Source: Leptospirillum sp037442005 (GTDB lineage Bacteria > Nitrospirota > Leptospirillia > Leptospirillales > Leptospirillaceae). From it: a stretch of 23,319 bases of DNA. The notes beneath the pieces were generated by a model. That model was not told the origin of the DNA. It was given only the letters and a program-made list of their open reading frames with translations, and ran no database searches. The position numbers and the translations under genes are program-made. The DNA is taken from the NCBI GenBank assembly GCA_037442005.1, contig JBBIRA010000030.1, positions 1-23,319 of the forward strand, written 5' to 3'. Positions 15,721 to 22,935 of the stretch are shown in pieces. The first letter of the stretch is position 1, and every line of letters begins with the position of its first letter.

Positions 15721-16710
15721 TCAGGGCAGGGGGGTGACGTGAAGGGTCCGGCCTGAGGTCAGCACCAGTTCCGTTCCCGGTTCGGCATGGGAGTTTTTGA
15801 GATACCCGAGCCCTACGGTTTCTCCGCGGAAGGATGAGAACGCCGCGCTGGTCAGGGTGCCGACATGGGTCTGGGTGGACGGATCGAGAATCGTTTCAGG
15901 AAGTGTCCCTTCGATCGGCCCGGTTCCGCTGAGGGTGAATCCCGCAAGCCCCCGGTTGAGCTTTCCCTGGAATTTGATCCGGGTGACCGGTTCCTGGCCG
16001 ACGAAACAGCCCTTGGTAAACGAGACGCCGACTTCTTCGAGGCCGGCTTCGGCCGGAAAATGGTTTTCGTTCAGCTCGGCTGGACAGGACGGCATGCCCA
16101 TTTCGATCCGGTAGGTCTGAAGACCCTGCTCCGTGAGGAGACAACCGCCGGCAGAGAGAAGCCCCTGGCTCAAAGGTTCAAGGAAGCTGTCGGCGTTCTC
16201 ACGGGGAACGAGCAGATCCGCGATCGTTCCAACGGGTGTCTCCCGCTGGAAGGTACCCGGGTGAAAAAAGACATATCCGCCTTCGGACAGGGAACGGACG
16301 CCGCTGTCTCCGGGAAGAAGATGGCGGGTCAAGATGGCCATGACCCGGGGGCCGGCCATGGTGGCGATCCTGAACCGGTCGTTTGCAAGTACGACCTTGG
16401 CCTTTGTCCGGAAGAATAGATATTTCGAAAGGTGGGCCAGAAGCGCGTCGCCGGTGGTTTTGGTCGGGATCAGGAGGATCTCGTCGGGCAGGATGCCGAC
16501 CCAGCTCTCAAAGAGAATATGGGCCTTGGGATCGAGAAAGAGCGTGTAGCGGACATCGCCCGGGGAGGCATTGGAGATGTCCTGGCTGACAATGCCCTGA
16601 AGGAAGGTGGCCCGGTCTTCTCCCGTTACCGAAAGAACCGGGGTGGCCCCCTCCGGGACAGAAAGTCCGGCAATGCGGTGGGCGTTGGTGGTATCGGATG
16701 TCTGAGTCAT
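15721..16710 (-). CDS. ygfZ: YgfZ/GcvT-domain folate-binding protein
   Basis: 329-aa protein of the YgfZ family, which resembles the aminomethyltransferase GcvT, binds tetrahydrofolate and supports assembly or repair of certain Fe-S enzymes such as MiaB. The family signature KGCFVGQE is at 233-240 with the invariant Cys235. The N-terminal half has TGEDRATFLQGIVSQDI, typical of the folate-binding fold. ATG at 16710 has GGGAG 7 nt upstream. The frame extends further upstream, but that part lacks family features. It converges on the RND permease with a 6-bp gap and is divergent from the response regulator. Nothing suggests a direct role in efflux. Confidence 0.9.
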   Translation of the reverse strand: MTQTSDTTNAHRIAGLSVPEGATPVLSVTGEDRATFLQGIVSQDISNASPGDVRYTLFLDPKAHILFESWVGILPDEILLIPTKTTGDALLAHLSKYLFFRTKAKVVLANDRFRIATMAGPRVMAILTRHLLPGDSGVRSLSEGGYVFFHPGTFQRETPVGTIADLLVPRENADSFLEPLSQGLLSAGGCLLTEQGLQTYRIEMGMPSCPAELNENHFPAEAGLEEVGVSFTKGCFVGQEPVTRIKFQGKLNRGLAGFTLSGTGPIEGTLPETILDPSTQTHVGTLTSAAFSSFRGETVGLGYLKNSHAEPGTELVLTSGRTLHVTPLP

Positions 16711-16896
16711 GAATTTTCTCCCTGCGGGTTGGGTTGGTCTGACCGGGGTCTCTGTCAGACAGGTTGAGTGAACAGTCGGGAACCAGAGAACAGGACCGAC
16801 ATAGATGGTTATCAATGATGCCGTTTTTCGGACGGTTAAGTGCCTGTCGAGAAATCCGGCCCTGTGGCTTTCCCGGAAGAGCCAACCGGAAGAGGC

Positions 16897-16911
16897 TTGA
16901 CCGCCGGTCAA
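16897..16911. promoter_or_regulatory. 15-bp palindrome in the ygfZ/regulator intergenic region
   Basis: TTGACC-GCC-GGTCAA is a perfect inverted repeat with a 3-nt centre. It lies 187 bp before ygfZ and 108 bp before the response regulator, in the 308-bp divergent gap. This is the geometry of a dimeric repressor or activator site and may serve the adjacent regulator. No clear -10 box pairs with the TTGACC hexamer in either direction. The rest of the gap shows only a 6-bp inverted repeat, TTCCCG/CGGGAA, at 16981-17000. Confidence 0.4.
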
Positions 16912-17018
16912 CGCATAACGTTGGCTTTGAGTCCGATGGGCCCTTCAGGATGGCCGAAACATGATCTTAAGGAACCCTCTTTCCCGGAGTCAAACGGGAA
17001 GGGGCAAGGGATGAGTCG

Positions 17019-18425
17019 ATGACGATTCTGGTGGTGGAAGATGAAGAAGTCCTTCGGGATGTGCTGGTCACGTCGCTCAGGAAGCGGGGCCATGATGTGG
17101 ATGGAGCCCGGGGTGACCAGGACCTTCCCCGGACTTTTCCGGCGAACCGCTACGATGTGGTGCTGCTTGACCTCAAGCTGTCGGGAAGCAACGGACTTTC
17201 TATCCTCTCCCGGATCCGGGAAAGCTGTCCCGAGACCTTGGTGATCATCATGACCGCGTTCGGGGGAACGGAGGCCGCTCTTGAGGCCTTGCGCAGCGGA
17301 GCCCACGATTTTCTGGAAAAGCCGTTTTCGCTGACCATACTGGAACTCCGGCTTGAACGGGCCCTGAAGGAAGTGTCGCTCCGGAGGGCGAACAGCGTGC
17401 TCCGGAATCAGCTGGATATCTCCTCGGAGGAACTGGTGGGGAGAGATCCCCGGATGGTGACCCTTCGGGAGTCCCTGATCCGGTTTTCGGCGATGGACTC
17501 CCCGGTTCTTCTGGTAGGGGAGACGGGAACCGGCCGCAAGACGGCAGCGAGAAGCCTGATTGCCTACTCCAACCGTCGGGAAGCTCCCTTTTATCTGGTC
17601 GACTGCGCGACGATGTCCCCCCGCCATCTGCTGGAAACGCTGACGGGAATGGAACAGGGGGGGGCGAGCGGGATCTTTTCCACCCAGCGGGGGATCATCG
17701 AATGCGGAGACGGCGGGACCATTTATCTCGATGAGGTGGACCAGCTGAAACCAGATTTACAGGAGTGTCTGCTGAAGCTTATCGAAACCGGCGAGATTGT
17801 CCGGCAGGGGGGGGACCACCCTGTCCGGGTCAATGTCAGGATTCTGGCGGCGACCCGTCAGGATTTGGCCGCGCTGGTCAAAAAAGGGCAGTTCAGGAAG
17901 GATCTGTATTTCCGGCTGACCCCGCTGACGCTGGCCTTTCCTCCTCTTTGGCAACGGATCGGGGATCTGGGGATTCTGGCGGAGACGATCCTGTCCCGTC
18001 TGGGGGCGGATCTGCACCGGCGACTGACGCTGTCGCCCGGGGCGTTTCCGTTGATGGAGCGCTATTCGTGGCCGGGAAATCTCCGGGAACTCAAGAATGT
18101 GCTGGAAAGAATGTCCGTCTATTCGCGGGATGGGCTCCTGCTTCCGGAGCACCTCCCCCGGGAGTTCCGGGATGGGCTTCCCGCGCCTCTTCCCTCTGTG
18201 AAAGGGGGGGAGGAAGGGGGGCTCCGTGAAGAATTGCTGATGGAAGAGCGCCGGCGAATCGGACAGATTCTGGAAGCGGTCCGGGGCAACCGGACCCAGG
18301 CCGCCAAAATATTGGGAATGAAACGTTCGTCCCTGAACTACCGATTGAGAAAGTTGGGTCTGTCAATGGAATCTCCCGGTCAGGAGAACGGGAAGGAAAG
18401 CAGGAAGGCAGGAAATCATGACTGA
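17019..18425 (+). CDS. NtrC-like response regulator with degenerate AAA+ domain
   Basis: 468 aa: receiver domain, AAA+ domain, Fis-type helix-turn-helix. The receiver (1-118) has phosphoacceptor Asp51 (VVLLDLKLSG), switch Thr79 and Lys101. The AAA+ domain (about 139-380) has Walker A GETGTGRKT (167-175), with Arg173 where the catalytic Lys is expected, and an intact Walker B, GGTIYLDEVD (Asp238, Glu239). The arginine-finger segment FRKDLYFRL and sensor II WPGNLRELKNVLER are also present. The sigma-54-contacting GAFTGA loop is absent: the aligned stretch (about 207-220) reads TLTGMEQGGASGIF. The HTH is GNRTQAAKILGMKRSSLNYRL. It probably regulates the adaptor and channel genes that follow, perhaps through sigma-70. 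ATG at 17019 has AAGGG 8 nt upstream, and the end overlaps the next gene by 8 nt. No histidine kinase gene is adjacent. Confidence 0.9.
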   Translation: MTILVVEDEEVLRDVLVTSLRKRGHDVDGARGDQDLPRTFPANRYDVVLLDLKLSGSNGLSILSRIRESCPETLVIIMTAFGGTEAALEALRSGAHDFLEKPFSLTILELRLERALKEVSLRRANSVLRNQLDISSEELVGRDPRMVTLRESLIRFSAMDSPVLLVGETGTGRKTAARSLIAYSNRREAPFYLVDCATMSPRHLLETLTGMEQGGASGIFSTQRGIIECGDGGTIYLDEVDQLKPDLQECLLKLIETGEIVRQGGDHPVRVNVRILAATRQDLAALVKKGQFRKDLYFRLTPLTLAFPPLWQRIGDLGILAETILSRLGADLHRRLTLSPGAFPLMERYSWPGNLRELKNVLERMSVYSRDGLLLPEHLPREFRDGLPAPLPSVKGGEEGGLREELLMEERRRIGQILEAVRGNRTQAAKILGMKRSSLNYRLRKLGLSMESPGQENGKESRKAGNHD

Positions 18426-19623
18426 AAACGCAGAAAAATCGGCTCCGCATCCCGAGGAATTTAACGCAGCCTGGAAAGAGGAAATTGACCTGACAAAGGT
18501 CGAGGTGACCCGCCGGGATAGACAGGTGATCCTTGGAGTCCTCCTGATGTTGATTGTGATGCCGATCGTCATTCTGATCTACCACCACCTGCATCCTCTG
18601 AAGAAACAGGAGATTCCGCTGCAGACGGTCCAGTACGTCCGTGTCCGGTCACAGGATTTTACCCGGAAGGTAACGATTCCGGCGTCTATCCATTCGTTCC
18701 GCAAGGCGGTTATCATGGCCCACGTTCCGGGATATCTCCGGGTGCTGAACGTGGATAAGGGCGATCCGGTGAAAAAAGGTCAGGTGCTGGCCGTGATTGC
18801 CGATCCGGAACTCCGCCAGACGCTGGAAAAAGATAAGGCGCGGGAAAAGATCGATCATCTGACTTTTGTCCGGATCCGTCAGGTCTGGTCCGATCATCCG
18901 GCCCTGATTTCAAAGGAGCGGGTTCAGGAAAAGGAGGCCGCCTATAAAATGGCCAGGGCCCAGGTCGCTCATGATGAGGCGCTGATGGATTACCGGACGA
19001 TCCGGGCGCCGTTCGACGGAATGGTGACCCAGCGATTTGTCGATCCGGGGAAGATGATTTCGATCGGAACGACTCATTCCGACAGCGTCCAGCCCATTGT
19101 GACGGTGGAGCGGGTGAACAAGCTTCGGGCTTACGTCTGGGTTCCCGCCGAAGTGGCGCCGTATGTCCGCATGGGACAGCCGGTGGAGGCGACGTTTTCG
19201 GGGCTTCCGGGACGTATCTTCCGGGGAACGGTCACCCGTTACGATTTCGAGGAAAATCTCCGGACGCGAACGATGAGGACGGAAATCGACCTCGACAATC
19301 GTGATCTGGCCATCCACCCGGGTATGTATGGGCAGTTCTCCTTTTCTCTTCAAAAGATCCACAATGCGCTTCTGATCCCGGGGTTTGCGATCCGGTCTGA
19401 GAAAGACAGCCCTTATACGGTGGTGGTTGTCGATCACGGGATCGCACACATCCGGCCGATCACGATCGGGATCGACAACGGAAACTGGGTGAAAGTGGAT
19501 CGCGGAATCAAGGCCGGGGATCGCGTTGTGGTCATGGGACGCTGGCATGTGCGCGAAGGACAGCATGTTCATGCGATTCCGAGAAGGGTCATCCCGTATC
19601 GTCCGGCGAGACAGCTTGGATAG
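18418..19623 (+). CDS. RND efflux periplasmic adaptor (HlyD/AcrA family), adaptor 2
   Basis: 401-aa membrane-fusion protein. A cytoplasmic N-terminus of about 36 residues precedes one membrane helix (about 37-56, VILGVLLMLIVMPIVILIY). The split lipoyl domain is seen as MAHVPGYLRVLNVDKGD (100-116) and YRTIRAPFDGMVTQRFVDPG (192-211), with a short helical hairpin between. Barrel and membrane-proximal segments follow (AIHPGMYGQFSF). The ATG lies inside the regulator's last codons, an 8-nt overlap that indicates translational coupling; AGGA is just upstream. The lipoyl motifs match those of adaptor 1 almost residue for residue, although N-termini and tails differ. The gene after it is a TolC-type channel, but no second permease is present, so it probably works with the permease at 12469-15714 or one elsewhere in the genome. 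Confidence 0.9.
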   Translation: MTENAEKSAPHPEEFNAAWKEEIDLTKVEVTRRDRQVILGVLLMLIVMPIVILIYHHLHPLKKQEIPLQTVQYVRVRSQDFTRKVTIPASIHSFRKAVIMAHVPGYLRVLNVDKGDPVKKGQVLAVIADPELRQTLEKDKAREKIDHLTFVRIRQVWSDHPALISKERVQEKEAAYKMARAQVAHDEALMDYRTIRAPFDGMVTQRFVDPGKMISIGTTHSDSVQPIVTVERVNKLRAYVWVPAEVAPYVRMGQPVEATFSGLPGRIFRGTVTRYDFEENLRTRTMRTEIDLDNRDLAIHPGMYGQFSFSLQKIHNALLIPGFAIRSEKDSPYTVVVVDHGIAHIRPITIGIDNGNWVKVDRGIKAGDRVVVMGRWHVREGQHVHAIPRRVIPYRPARQLG

Positions 19624-19684
19624 TAACGATTCGTCACCGTGTACCGAAAGAATATCCCGTGAACCGGAAGGGGGAGGGTTAGGA

Positions 19685-21133
19685 ATGATTCGAAGAAAGA
19701 TCGGAAAAGCACTGGCCGGGGCTACAGTGCTTCTGATGGCGGTTGTCCCTGATGTTTTTGCATCAGGGATGGTCGTCACCGAAGCGCCCAATGCCAACTT
19801 GACGGTGGAGCAGGCCATTATCTTTGGTCTTCACCATCATCCGAGGCTGTTTGAGTATCGGCATAGGGTTTCTGCCAAGAAGGCACGGATTGGACAGGCG
19901 AATGCGCATTTTCTCCCTAACATCGGGGCTGGGGCGATGTTCGGCACGGGGAATCCCGGGGTCAATAACCGCCCTTACAATAACGGCTATGCTTATTCGC
20001 CATTTATGCCTCTTACCTATGATCGGATCGGTCCTGTCGGGAGCGCTGGTGCCAATCAGACGTCAAGCCTGTTTGATGCGTCGATCGGTGCGACACAGAT
20101 GCTGTACGATTTTGGCCGGTATCTCCATCTGACCCGATCGGCAGAAAAGAATGAGCATGCAGCGGTTGCCAATCTTGTGACCAGGGATGCCTGGGTGATC
20201 CTTCAGATCCGTGAGGCTTATGCCCATCTGCAGCTCGATAATCAACTGGTGATCGTCTATCGCAAGAACCGTGATCAGCGGGCTCTTGTCAGGGACCTGA
20301 CGAATTCCCTGTACAAGGCTCAGTATAAATCGAAGCTCGATGATGAATTTGCCCAGGTCGATGTGTTGAAAGCGCAAGCTCTTCTGGCTTCGATGAAGTA
20401 CGATGTGAGAACGCGAGTGGCAAGACTGAATCAGGCATTGGGACTGGGTGCCGGAGGGGCCAAGAACTACTTTCCCACACCCGTGCAGGAAGATCTTTCT
20501 CCGGTCCCTCCGTTGCCGAATCTTGTGAAGATTGCGCTTGACGATCGACCGGAGATGCATTCGGTCAAATCCACCGTTGGCGCTCTGAAAGAGTATGCAA
20601 GCTCAGTCCAGGCATCCCATTATCCGTATCTCTCTGCTTTCGGATCATTCGGGACAATGAATCAATTAACCAATGGTGCTGCCTATACTCCTGGATGGTG
20701 GTCGGGAGGAGCCATGATGAATGTGCCGATCTATACGGGCGGCATGATCCGGTCGAGAGTAGAGGCCAATCGCCAAAAAGCGCTGGCTGAAACCGAAAAA
20801 CTCAGAGATCTTGATCACCGCATCCGCTATGAAGTTGTCTCCGCCCATGAGAGGGTACTAACGGATTTATACAACGTAAAAGCCTATACGTCAGCGGTCA
20901 AGGAAGCTAGACTGGGGCTTCGCCTGGCCCAGGCCAAATACGAATCCAACTTGATTTCGATCGTGAAGCTGACCCTGGCCGAGGTTTATCTTCTGAACAC
21001 CAGAGCCGATCTGGCCAAATCCCAATATCAGCTGGCGGTTGATCGGGCGGCGTTGGAATTTGCCACCGGGACGGATTATCCCCGCTGGGTCAAAGCGGAT
21101 GGCACCCCCCGAAAGAACCCCCGTCTGGATTAG
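19685..21133 (+). CDS. TolC-family outer-membrane efflux channel
   Basis: 482-aa outer-membrane factor. A signal peptide occupies residues 1-27 (MIRRKIGKAL, a hydrophobic core, then VFA before SG). There is no lipobox cysteine, so it is TolC-like rather than an OprM-type lipoprotein. The mature protein starts with the typical LTVEQAIIFGLHHHPRL helix and contains two long helical repeats (for example QIREAYAHLQLDNQL, and ALAETEKLRDLDHRIRYEV in the second half). ATG at 19685 is chosen for the signal peptide and GGAGGG 6 nt upstream; the open frame further upstream overlaps adaptor 2. It lies 61 nt after adaptor 2 and would be the exit duct for the pump. Confidence 0.9.
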   Translation: MIRRKIGKALAGATVLLMAVVPDVFASGMVVTEAPNANLTVEQAIIFGLHHHPRLFEYRHRVSAKKARIGQANAHFLPNIGAGAMFGTGNPGVNNRPYNNGYAYSPFMPLTYDRIGPVGSAGANQTSSLFDASIGATQMLYDFGRYLHLTRSAEKNEHAAVANLVTRDAWVILQIREAYAHLQLDNQLVIVYRKNRDQRALVRDLTNSLYKAQYKSKLDDEFAQVDVLKAQALLASMKYDVRTRVARLNQALGLGAGGAKNYFPTPVQEDLSPVPPLPNLVKIALDDRPEMHSVKSTVGALKEYASSVQASHYPYLSAFGSFGTMNQLTNGAAYTPGWWSGGAMMNVPIYTGGMIRSRVEANRQKALAETEKLRDLDHRIRYEVVSAHERVLTDLYNVKAYTSAVKEARLGLRLAQAKYESNLISIVKLTLAEVYLLNTRADLAKSQYQLAVDRAALEFATGTDYPRWVKADGTPRKNPRLD

Positions 21134-21223
21134 ATCCGGAGCCCATGGAGTCTTCCTGACGGGGATCTCCTCGCCTTGTTTTTTGCCGGTGTTTACCAAA
21201 GCCCCGGGCGTCAACGGGGAGAT

Positions 21224-21259
21224 CGGGAAGAGTCGCCTGAATCCCCTTTTTCCCGTTTT
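21224..21259 (+). terminator. weak candidate terminator after the efflux channel gene
   Basis: CGGGAAGAG (21224-21232) can pair with TTTTTCCCG (21247-21255), six Watson-Crick pairs plus G-U pairs, followed by TTTT. It lies 90 nt after the channel stop. The stem is imperfect and the T-run short. The rest of 21134-21388 shows no convincing gene. Confidence 0.3.
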
Positions 21260-21388
21260 CCGGAAGGCTGGTCCGGTCCCTGCGATTGTTTGTGGCGATC
21301 CCAAAAACCGAAATTGAATTTGTGTTCGACCCTCACAGGAAGGGTGCAGAGAGAAATGCGGACTTCCGGGTTGCGGCGTGGGGCTAAA

Positions 21389-21418
21389 GACGATAAGCGC
21401 GAAACTTTTGACGTGCAT
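21389..21418 (-). pseudogene. possible 5' stub of an AbiEii toxin gene
   Basis: 28 nt after the antitoxin stop, on the same strand, an ATG at 21418 preceded by GGGGAAC begins MHVKSFALIV. A partner AbiEii (nucleotidyltransferase-like) toxin is expected here and usually begins with a short segment containing F-A-L/R. After about ten codons the frame runs into the efflux-channel side with no nucleotidyltransferase motif. I read it as a remnant of a deleted toxin gene; the evidence is the position and these few residues only. Confidence 0.25.
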
Positions 21419-21446
21419 GAGTTCCCCGGCGAACGAAGCTAATGGT

Positions 21447-22064
21447 TCACGCAATCCGGCGGATTTCCTCCTTCTCGCCGCCGGCAAAGGCGATCAACGG
21501 GTTCTTCTTGCCCCGGTCGTTCTTAGCCCGCGCCGATGCGACTTCCTTGAGCTCGGACGGCGGCAGCCTGGCGCGCAGCTTCTGGATCGCTTCACCGGCT
21601 TTTTCCGGGCCCAGCCAAGCCAGTGCCCGGACGACATCGCCTGCGGCCCGCCCCGGGAAGATCAGTTGCCAGATCGGTGCGTGGCGGAGCTCGACCATCT
21701 GCACGCCCAATTTCAATCGGTGACTGGGGCCGGACGTGAGGTAGATCGCCCGCATCGGCACCTGTGTGGTCAGGCCCAGCGCGTTGGCGGCGGCACCGTG
21801 CGGCACGATGGTTTCCCCACGCTGATTTGCCAGGCCCTCGACCATCCTGGCGACCGAAGGCGCACGGGTGCCAAAGCGGCTCTCGACGGGCAGGACATAG
21901 ATACCTCGGCCAGCGCGCAGCAGGGTGCCGCGCTGCACCAGGCGGGACAAGACCTGGTCTATGGCTGCGCGATTGCCCAGATGCAACAGTTCTTTGGCGA
22001 CCAGAGGGGTGCCCTCCGTCCCTTCGGCGGCGTATTTAAGGACTTGTTTTACGGTGGTTTGCAT
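21447..22064 (-). CDS. AbiEi-type antitoxin (DUF6088-like), apparently without its toxin
   Basis: 205-aa protein resembling the DUF6088/AbiEi antitoxins of type IV toxin-antitoxin systems. The N-terminal winged helix covers about residues 1-60, with AIDQVLSRLVQRGTLLRAGRG followed by the wing. The C-terminal antitoxin domain begins at about 65 (ARMVEGLANQRGETIVPHG, then AANALGLTTQVPMRAIYLTSG). In this family the N-terminal domain represses the operon and the C-terminal domain counters the AbiEii nucleotidyltransferase. ATG at 22064 has a near-consensus AAGGAGGT site. A strong promoter with repeated sites lies upstream. No intact AbiEii follows. The Ala/Arg/Leu-rich composition looks proteobacterial and differs from the neighbours, which suggests transfer. 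It may act as an anti-addiction gene or be a decaying remnant. Confidence 0.8.
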   Translation of the reverse strand: MQTTVKQVLKYAAEGTEGTPLVAKELLHLGNRAAIDQVLSRLVQRGTLLRAGRGIYVLPVESRFGTRAPSVARMVEGLANQRGETIVPHGAAANALGLTTQVPMRAIYLTSGPSHRLKLGVQMVELRHAPIWQLIFPGRAAGDVVRALAWLGPEKAGEAIQKLRARLPPSELKEVASARAKNDRGKKNPLIAFAGGEKEEIRRIA

Positions 22065-22067
22065 GAC

Positions 22068-22107
22068 GTTACCTCCTTACTAACAGAATCATAAGTTTAC
22101 CTCTGAC
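22068..22107. promoter_or_regulatory. direct repeats, possible AbiEi operator
   Basis: GTTACCTCCTTAC (22068-22080) and GTTTACCTCTGAC (22095-22107) are near-identical direct repeats 27 bp apart, matching at 10 or more positions with one-base slips. One covers the ribosome-binding site and the other fills the promoter spacer. This suits autoregulation, which AbiEi proteins are known to perform. Confidence 0.4.
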
Positions 22108-22116
22108 ACCTTGCAA
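22088..22116 (-). promoter_or_regulatory. sigma-70 promoter of the AbiEi-like gene
   Basis: On the minus strand, TTGCAA (22116-22111), exactly 17 nt, then TATGAT (22093-22088). The start would be near 22081, giving a short leader containing AAGGAGGT. The -35 sits in a 10-bp palindrome, CCTTGCAAGG (22109-22118). Confidence 0.65.
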
Positions 22117-22118
22117 GG

Positions 22119-22281
22119 CCCGGTTTGTCCACGTGGCAGGCGCGTAGCACACCTCTCGCCAGCGGGTGCAGGCCAATCAGATGCCGCCTGATCGGCGGTT
22201 TCACGTCCGGCTGGGGCCCCGGTATGCCAGATGTTGTGTGAGTCAATTCCCATGGAGATTTGAGTCTGAATGACGAAAGAT
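22119..22281. other. gene-free stretch upstream of the AbiEi promoter
   Basis: No plausible gene is seen. A small hairpin, CCGCC-TGATC-GGCGG, is at 22184-22198. Composition shifts from GC-rich and proteobacterial-looking (to about 22220) to the background style. The right boundary of the acquired segment may therefore lie near 22220. Confidence 0.4.
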
Positions 22282-22328
22282 GATCCTGTGACCCGATGAA
22301 AGAATCAGGAACAGGACCGGTTTTTTTT
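22282..22328 (+). terminator. orphan intrinsic terminator, plus strand
   Basis: GATCCTGT (22282-22289) pairs with ACAGGACC (22311-22318) with one mismatch, followed within 2 nt by eight T (22321-22328). The loop is 21 nt. No plus-strand gene ends nearby: the last one ends at 21133. It may be the original terminator of the efflux operon, displaced by the AbiE insertion, or may end a small RNA. Confidence 0.5.
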
Positions 22329-22380
22329 GTCCCTCTGTCATTTGGACCCGTTTCTCCCGGGTTTAGCTCCAGGACAGAAT

Positions 22381-22409
22381 TTGAGTTGGCGAGGAATCTG
22401 ATTTAGGAT
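22381..22409 (+). promoter_or_regulatory. possible promoter of the [2Fe-2S] ferredoxin gene
   Basis: TTGAGT (22381-22386), a 17-nt spacer and TAGGAT (22404-22409). This gives a leader of about 75 nt before the ATG at 22491. A second, poorer pair (TTGATA at 22446 and AATACT at 22471, 19-nt spacer) is closer to the gene. Confidence 0.4.
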
Positions 22410-22490
22410 GAGAGCGTGTCGCCACTCTTGTTCGGCAAACACTTCTTGATAAAACCGCCAGAAAAATCACAATACTTTAAAGGAGAAAGA

Positions 22491-22817
22491 ATGCCTCGTC
22501 CGGAAAAGCATGTCTTTATTTGTGTCCAGTCCCGTCCCCCCGATCATCCGAGAGGTTCATGCGGTCAGAAAGGGGCTCTTGAAGTTTTTCAGTCCATGTC
22601 CATGCAACTTGAAGTGAAGGGACTGTCCCGGCGTTTTACCGTGACCAATACCGGCTGTCTCGGACCGTGCGACACCGGAGCCAATATGCTTATTTATCCT
22701 GAGGGCGTGATGTACGGCGGGGTGAAGCCGGACGATGTTCCGGAGATCATTTCAGAGCACCTGGTTGGTGGAAAGCCGGTCGAGCGCCTTAAAGTCCCTG
22801 CCATGATCTGGGAGTAA
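22491..22817 (+). CDS. thioredoxin-like [2Fe-2S] ferredoxin
   Basis: 108-aa protein of the thioredoxin-fold [2Fe-2S] ferredoxin family (Aquifex Fd / Azotobacter Shethna type I), a cytoplasmic electron carrier also related to the NuoE and hydrogenase cluster domains. The four ligands are Cys11 (HVFICVQ), Cys24 (RGSCGQKGA), Cys56 and Cys60 (TGCLGPCDTG), the Cx12C...Cx3C pattern. The C-terminal part (LIYPEGVMYGGVKPDDVPEI) is also typical. ATG at 22491 has AAGGAG 6 nt upstream; an in-frame upstream start at 22416 lacks a site and precedes no conserved residues. It is a single-gene unit. Its redox partner is not in the window. Confidence 0.92.
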   Translation: MPRPEKHVFICVQSRPPDHPRGSCGQKGALEVFQSMSMQLEVKGLSRRFTVTNTGCLGPCDTGANMLIYPEGVMYGGVKPDDVPEIISEHLVGGKPVERLKVPAMIWE

Positions 22818-22860
22818 TTTCCCTGTCACACCGGATTTTCCCGGGATGGTAAGACCACTT

Positions 22861-22906
22861 GAGCCTGTGGGCTCGGGGGGGGGAAGTGATTTGAACAAAC
22901 GTTTGT
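22861..22906. repeat. hairpin and 12-bp palindrome after the ferredoxin gene
   Basis: GAGCC-TGTG-GGCTC (22861-22874), followed by a run of G, then a perfect palindrome, ACAAACGTTTGT (22895-22906). No T-run follows the first hairpin, so a standard intrinsic terminator for the ferredoxin gene is not evident. The palindrome could be a protein-binding site. Confidence 0.45.
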
Positions 22907-22935
22907 CTTCCGGATCGGGAAGTGACACGGTAAAG

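Noticed and set aside
16711..16911. Upstream extension of the YgfZ-like protein
   Set aside because: No conserved residues, and the ATG at 16710 has a clear ribosome-binding site at the usual N-terminus.
17019..18425. Ordinary sigma-54-dependent activator
   Set aside because: GAFTGA is absent and the Walker A Lys is Arg, and I found no convincing -24/-12 promoter near the adjacent genes.
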